A program made the position numbers and the translations under genes. A stretch of DNA of 8,075 nucleotides from the NCBI GenBank assembly GCA_002748015.1, contig PDRH01000064.1:1-8075 (forward strand), given 5' to 3'. Shown here piece after piece: positions 6,401 to 8,075 of this stretch; within the stretch, counting starts at the first letter, position 1, and the number at the start of each line of letters is the position of its first letter. The notes beneath the pieces were generated by a model, which did no database searches, was not told where the DNA came from, and worked only from the letters and a program-made list of their open reading frames with translations. Origin of the DNA: Bacteroidota bacterium. Lineage in GTDB: Bacteria > Bacteroidota > Bacteroidia > Bacteroidales > CAJPTX01.

Positions 6401-6933
6401 TCGAACTCCCCGCCTCCATCCTGCGGATAGGGGGGGTAGCTTTTGGCGGTTGCACCTCCCTGCAGCGCGTTACGTCCCACGTGGAAGATCCTGCCTCTCT
6501 ACAGCTCTCCGAGGACATCTTCCTAGGGATTGACCTAGGGGCTAGCACCCTCTTTGTCCCTAAGGGGGCAGTCGACAAGTACAAGGCCATCGCACCCTGG
6601 AGGGCTTTTGGTAACATCAGGGTGATTCCCACCAATTCCTCCGGTGGTGGCCATGGCGGTGGCGGTGGCTCCAGTAACGGGAGTGGAAAGGTTGGTACGC
6701 CGGTGTTTTCGGCCGACATGGAGGGCCTAACCGTTTATCCCAACCCGGTGGTGAACTCTCTGGGCGTATCAGGCCTGCGCGAGCCCGCCCGCGCTGGGGT
6801 CTATACATTGCAGGGGCAGCTCCTTATGCAAGCGCGTATCGCCCCGGGCCAAACCCTATCAGTTGCAGCGCTTCCTCCCGCTGTATACCTCCTGCGGATT
6901 GCGGGTGAAACCCTACGATTTGTGAAGCGCTAG
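3295..6933 (+). CDS. Secreted BspA-like leucine-rich-repeat protein with T9SS sorting domain
   Basis: The 1212-residue product has an N-terminal signal peptide (1-37), six tandem modules of TpLRR/LRR_5 (BspA-type) repeats (about 41-1111), a Gly/Ser/His linker (about 1115-1136) and a C-terminal type IX sorting domain (about 1140-1212). The LRR units follow 'LPxSLxxIGxxAFxxCxxL'; I count about 20, most with the conserved Cys. It should cross the inner membrane by Sec and the outer membrane by T9SS, ending on the cell surface or outside. BspA relatives in oral Bacteroidota bind host proteins or other bacteria, so adhesion is the likely role, but no ligand can be read here. A second in-frame ATG (residue 8, 3316) would still leave a signal peptide. 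The gene stands alone between two terminators. A G7 run (6430-6436) and strong internal DNA repeats make length or frame variation possible. Confidence 0.93.
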   Translation: MEYAKKRMAYSPPSVKFAPLLLLSLLLTLYFPLASHAASIGDRFSKDYGTYRLYFRITSIVPAEVELIPQNDTSPYWPYHYFKGSGTLAIPETVEDGAATYSVTSLANNAFRACYRLSGIELPASVMRIGKSAFKDCSILSYVKLPSSLQRIEDRLFSGCNKLIMPELPATLQSIGKSAFKYCSKITDVVLPATLQDLGNSAFASCRSLKSLELPATLQSIGKSAFSDCPKLGRIVSHIEDPSTGVPTMGEKVFESLDAENCVLIVPAGQVDKYRAAAQWKAFSCITDNPQLGTTFLRDKLYYRILSEDAVAVYAYDEALEGELIIPESVENRGKTYSVRAIGRRAFERCYGLASVTLPASLLRIGEEAFKGCESLASLELPALLESIGSEAFSRCSMLGRVVSHIPDPSTGKPSMGTQVFITSETCVLVTPAGQADRYRASPQWKDFPYISDDPIAGATFKLNNLYYRILSEHEVAVVPPVLGWTDNRPKGRLMIPHTASHNGNSYQVVAIARGAFMYCNGLKRVVLPPALESIEPLAFRECASLTHVAFPTSLQSIGESAFRGCALGGLRLPESLQRIGNQAFSSCRSLTDLELPASLQSIGESAFEECETLTRIVSNIEDPTAKPTLQNNVFNNVDPENCVLIVPAGRVDKYRAASQWNGFKHITDNPQLGTLFSSDGLYYRILSNDEVVLVPYRWDDDTRPKGNLTIPAEVAHQGQTYSVKGMANYAFAGCRELTGIELPASIGRIGEEAFQGCIALGRIASHIDDPSSGGLTMGSGVFNSVDNENCVLIVPSGKMGKYRAADQWKDFKRIAEAPQPLLGTTFEKDGLYYRILSDSEVALVPHAWDDDTRPKGDLDIPKTVSQGGATYTVGAIANFTFRDCSGLASVDIPPSVRYIGYQALPFSIGCIGINVADPASIAIVDPASWLDPETCILRVPHGAVETYRLADAWKYLWYITDHPLAGTIFEQNGLHYRILSADAVALVPPVPAWEDAKRPKGDLPISASASYSGRTYSLRDIATAALAGCDALASIELPASILRIGGVAFGGCTSLQRVTSHVEDPASLQLSEDIFLGIDLGASTLFVPKGAVDKYKAIAPWRAFGNIRVIPTNSSGGGHGGGGGSSNGSGKVGTPVFSADMEGLTVYPNPVVNSLGVSGLREPARAGVYTLQGQLLMQARIAPGQTLSVAALPPAVYLLRIAGETLRFVKR
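3415..6627 (+). repeat. Six tandem protein modules, each LRR block plus 26-residue cap
   Basis: Each module starts near 'GTxF...LYYRILS', continues with a strand-rich stretch ('PKGxLxIP...G.TYSV'), then LRR units, usually 'SHIEDPS', and ends in a 26-residue cap of the form 'NCVLIVPAGxVDKYRAAxQWKxFxxI'. Module spans in bases: 3415-4170, 4171-4665, 4666-5313, 5314-5763, 5764-6192 and 6193-6627. Caps lie at residues 261-286, 426-451, 642-667, 790-815, 935-960 and 1083-1108, all 26 long. 'AFxxC'-type LRR units per module number about 6, 3, 5, 2, 1-2 and 2. Module 5 is the most degenerate and has lost the 'SHIEDPS' motif. The first module lacks the full LYYRILS form ('LYFRITS'). Confidence 0.85.
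4195..5807 (+). repeat. 20-bp direct repeat, four copies at module starts
   Basis: CTCTACTACCGCATCCTCTC occurs exactly at 4195-4214, 4690-4709 and 5788-5807, and with one mismatch at 5338-5357. It encodes the 'LYYRILS' motif at the start of modules 2-5. Identity at the base level across third codon positions suggests fairly recent duplication or gene conversion. Confidence 0.85.
6712..6930 (+). other. T9SS type A C-terminal sorting domain
   Basis: Residues about 1140-1212 read as a Por secretion system sorting domain: 'LTVYPNPVVNSLGVSGL' (1145-1161), then 'AGVYTLQGQLL' (1167-1177), 'GQTLSVAALPPAVYLLRIAG' (1185-1204) and a basic end 'RFVKR'. In known T9SS cargo this Ig-like domain is recognised by the secretion machinery and usually removed by PorU-type sortase. 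A 22-residue Gly/Ser/His/Asn linker (bases about 6637-6702) sits just before it. Confidence 0.88.
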
Positions 6934-6952
6934 ACCTACACCGAACCACTAC

Positions 6953-6990
6953 GAGGGGTAGCTAGGCACATGTCTAGCTACCCCTTTATA
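6953..6990 (+). terminator. Rho-independent terminator after the LRR gene
   Basis: AGGGGTAGCTAG (6954-6965) pairs perfectly with CTAGCTACCCCT (6974-6985) around the 8-nt loop 6966-6973, giving a 12-bp stem followed by TTTATA. It starts 20 nt after the LRR stop codon. The T-tract is short, but the stem is perfect and the place is right. Confidence 0.8.
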
Positions 6991-7043
6991 GTACTGTCCA
7001 AACCGCAATTCGACTTCTATACGTTCGCCGTTCTACAGTAGCT

Positions 7044-7074
7044 TTTGCACCCTCTGCCTATTTTCCTAGCTTTG
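7044..7074 (+). promoter_or_regulatory. Bacteroidota-type promoter of the ADP-ribosylglycohydrolase gene
   Basis: TTTG (7044-7047), a 19-nt spacer and TAGCTTTG (7067-7074, followed by T) match the primary sigma consensus of Bacteroides and relatives (TTTG, about 19-21 nt, TAnnTTTG). Transcription would start around 7078-7082 and give a leader of about 20 nt before the ATG at 7100. The leader is A-rich (TTTAAACA...GACAA) with no strong Shine-Dalgarno, as is typical of the phylum. Confidence 0.75.
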
Positions 7075-7099
7075 TATCAGGATTTAAACAGGTAGACAA

Positions 7100-7876
7100 A
7101 TGCTAGGTGCCATAGTCGGGGACATCGTAGGCTCGCGCTTCGAGTTCAATAATACGAAACGGACGGACTTCCGCCTCCTCACCCCTCAATGCGGATACAC
7201 GGACGATACCATCTGCACCGTTGCAGTGGCTGAAGCCATGCTTAGGGGGCGCAATTACGGGGAATGCATACACGAGTGGTGCAATCGCTACCCCCATCCC
7301 ATGGGGGCCTACGGTGGCCGCTTTGCGCAGTGGGTTGCGAGCCCCAGCCCCAGCCCCTACGGGAGCTTTGGCAACGGGTCGGCCATGCGATCCTCCCCCA
7401 TCGGCTGGATGGATGCCCCGCTGGAACTCGTGCTAGAGCAGGCGCAGCGTACTGCGGAATGCTCCCACAACCATCCCGAGGGGATTAGGGGGGCGCAGTG
7501 CATCGCTGCCTGCGTATGGTGGATAAGGCGTAATAGCCAGGACAAGCAGGGGCTACGCGGCTTCGTGGCAGAGCGGTTCGGCTATAGCCTGGAGGGTGAT
7601 TGCGACACCATAAGGGCTACCAATCGCTTTGATGAGACCTGCCAGGTTACAGTGCCGCAGGCCATCATCGCCTACCTCGAGGGCGAGAGCTTCGAGGAGG
7701 TGCTACACCTGGCCATCTCCCTCGGGGGCGATAGCGATACGATAGGCGACATGGCGGGGGCGCTGGCCCATGCGCACTACGGCATCCCTACAGAAATAGC
7801 CCAAGCGGTCGAAACCTACCTCCCCGAGGATATGCTGACCATCCTGGCGGAGTTCGACTCCGTATACATGGGCTAG
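7100..7876 (+). CDS. ADP-ribosylglycohydrolase family protein (DraG/ARH-like)
   Basis: The 258-residue product belongs to the family that removes ADP-ribose from proteins or other acceptors using a two-metal (usually Mg or Mn) centre. Visible motifs are the N-terminal 'GAIVGDIVGSRFEF' (3-16), the metal motif 'YTDDT' (33-37), 'GNGSAMRSSPIGW' (91-103), 'SHNHPEGIRGAQ' (122-133) and the C-terminal metal motif 'GGDSDTIGDMAGALAHA' (209-225). All the aspartates expected for both metals are present, so it should be active. It has no signal peptide and is probably cytosolic. It has its own promoter at 7044-7074 and follows a terminator, so it is a single-gene unit at least on its 5' side. No ADP-ribosyltransferase lies in the window, so the substrate is unknown; some relatives act on small molecules rather than proteins. 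Confidence 0.94.
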   Translation: MLGAIVGDIVGSRFEFNNTKRTDFRLLTPQCGYTDDTICTVAVAEAMLRGRNYGECIHEWCNRYPHPMGAYGGRFAQWVASPSPSPYGSFGNGSAMRSSPIGWMDAPLELVLEQAQRTAECSHNHPEGIRGAQCIAACVWWIRRNSQDKQGLRGFVAERFGYSLEGDCDTIRATNRFDETCQVTVPQAIIAYLEGESFEEVLHLAISLGGDSDTIGDMAGALAHAHYGIPTEIAQAVETYLPEDMLTILAEFDSVYMG

Positions 7877-8075
7877 GAGAGACAGGGTTATACACGTGAG
7901 GCACGTATCGGCTTCCCCCGCTCATACTATCCCCCCATCCAGGCCTTTCCTCCTGCTATCCGTTGGCGTATCAACTTCGCCGCATGCAGCCCGTAGGCAT
8001 AGCGGCTCGCCGCATGCCTATCATGCCGTTCATGGTCATTTTGTAGTGCATTCCCACCTAGTACCAGTACACCCG
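7877..8075. other. No convincing gene; contains direct and inverted repeats
   Basis: I find no recognisable product on either strand. A + strand frame from GTG 7896 stays open to the window edge (60 codons), but its His/Ser/Pro-rich translation resembles nothing I know. The stretch contains an 11-bp direct repeat TCGCCGCATGC (7977-7987 and 8007-8017) and a strong hairpin (7994-8020). Confidence 0.5.
7994..8020 (+). other. Strong GC-rich hairpin downstream of the ADP-ribosylglycohydrolase
   Basis: TAGGCAT (7994-8000) pairs with ATGCCTA (8014-8020); inside, after a bulged A at 8001, GCGG (8002-8005) pairs with CCGC (8010-8013) around the loop CTCG. That makes an 11-bp stem with one bulge. No T-run follows directly (TCATGCCGTTC), so it is not a standard terminator. 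It begins 118 nt after the stop codon. It could stabilise an mRNA end, or be part of a dispersed repeat. Confidence 0.45.

Noticed and set aside
6637..6702. Gly/His-rich stretch as a metal-binding domain
   Set aside because: It has a single His among Gly, Ser and Asn and sits just before the T9SS domain, so a flexible linker explains it.
7896..8075. Open + strand frame from GTG 7896 to the window edge, about 60 codons
   Set aside because: GTG start with AGGAGA 14 nt upstream is too far, the His/Ser/Pro-rich translation is unlike any family I know, and it would run through a strong hairpin. Lack of stops over 180 bases in GC-rich DNA is weak evidence.

Overview
The window looks like a chromosomal segment of a Bacteroidota bacterium, probably Porphyromonas-like. 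Three things point there. The large surface protein ends in a type IX secretion (T9SS) sorting domain. The last gene has a clean Bacteroidota-type promoter (TTTG, 19 nt, TAGCTTTG). The pyrB-pyrI pair encodes a catalytic/regulatory aspartate carbamoyltransferase of the kind many Bacteroidota carry. The sequence is visibly GC-rich but uses ATA for isoleucine often. Genus is inference; phylum is well supported. All genes run on the + strand, and I see no mobile element, CRISPR array, tRNA or rRNA.

Layout. Positions 1-585 hold a YigZ/IMPACT-family gene cut by the left edge and missing only a few codons. Positions 637-3151 hold pyrB, pyrI and thiL, closely packed (29 nt between pyrB and pyrI, 1 nt overlap between pyrI and thiL) and closed by a strong hairpin terminator at 3195-3236. 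Positions 3295-6933 hold a 1212-residue secreted leucine-rich-repeat protein of the BspA/TpLRR type, built from six tandem modules and ending in a Gly-rich linker and the T9SS sorting domain; its own terminator follows at 6953-6990. Positions 7100-7876 hold an ADP-ribosylglycohydrolase (DraG/ARH fold) with its own promoter. The last 199 bases have no convincing gene but contain a strong hairpin and an 11-bp direct repeat.

How the genes relate. PyrB and PyrI together form aspartate carbamoyltransferase, the committed step of pyrimidine synthesis. ThiL makes the cofactor thiamine diphosphate and is probably co-transcribed by position rather than by pathway. The surface LRR protein and the ADP-ribosylglycohydrolase are separate transcription units with no evident link to the operon or to each other.

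I do not see a clearly new biological system. The most interesting items are the six-module surface protein with a different LRR count in each module, the hairpin-rich N-terminal extension of ThiL, and runs of 7-8 C or G inside three otherwise intact genes.
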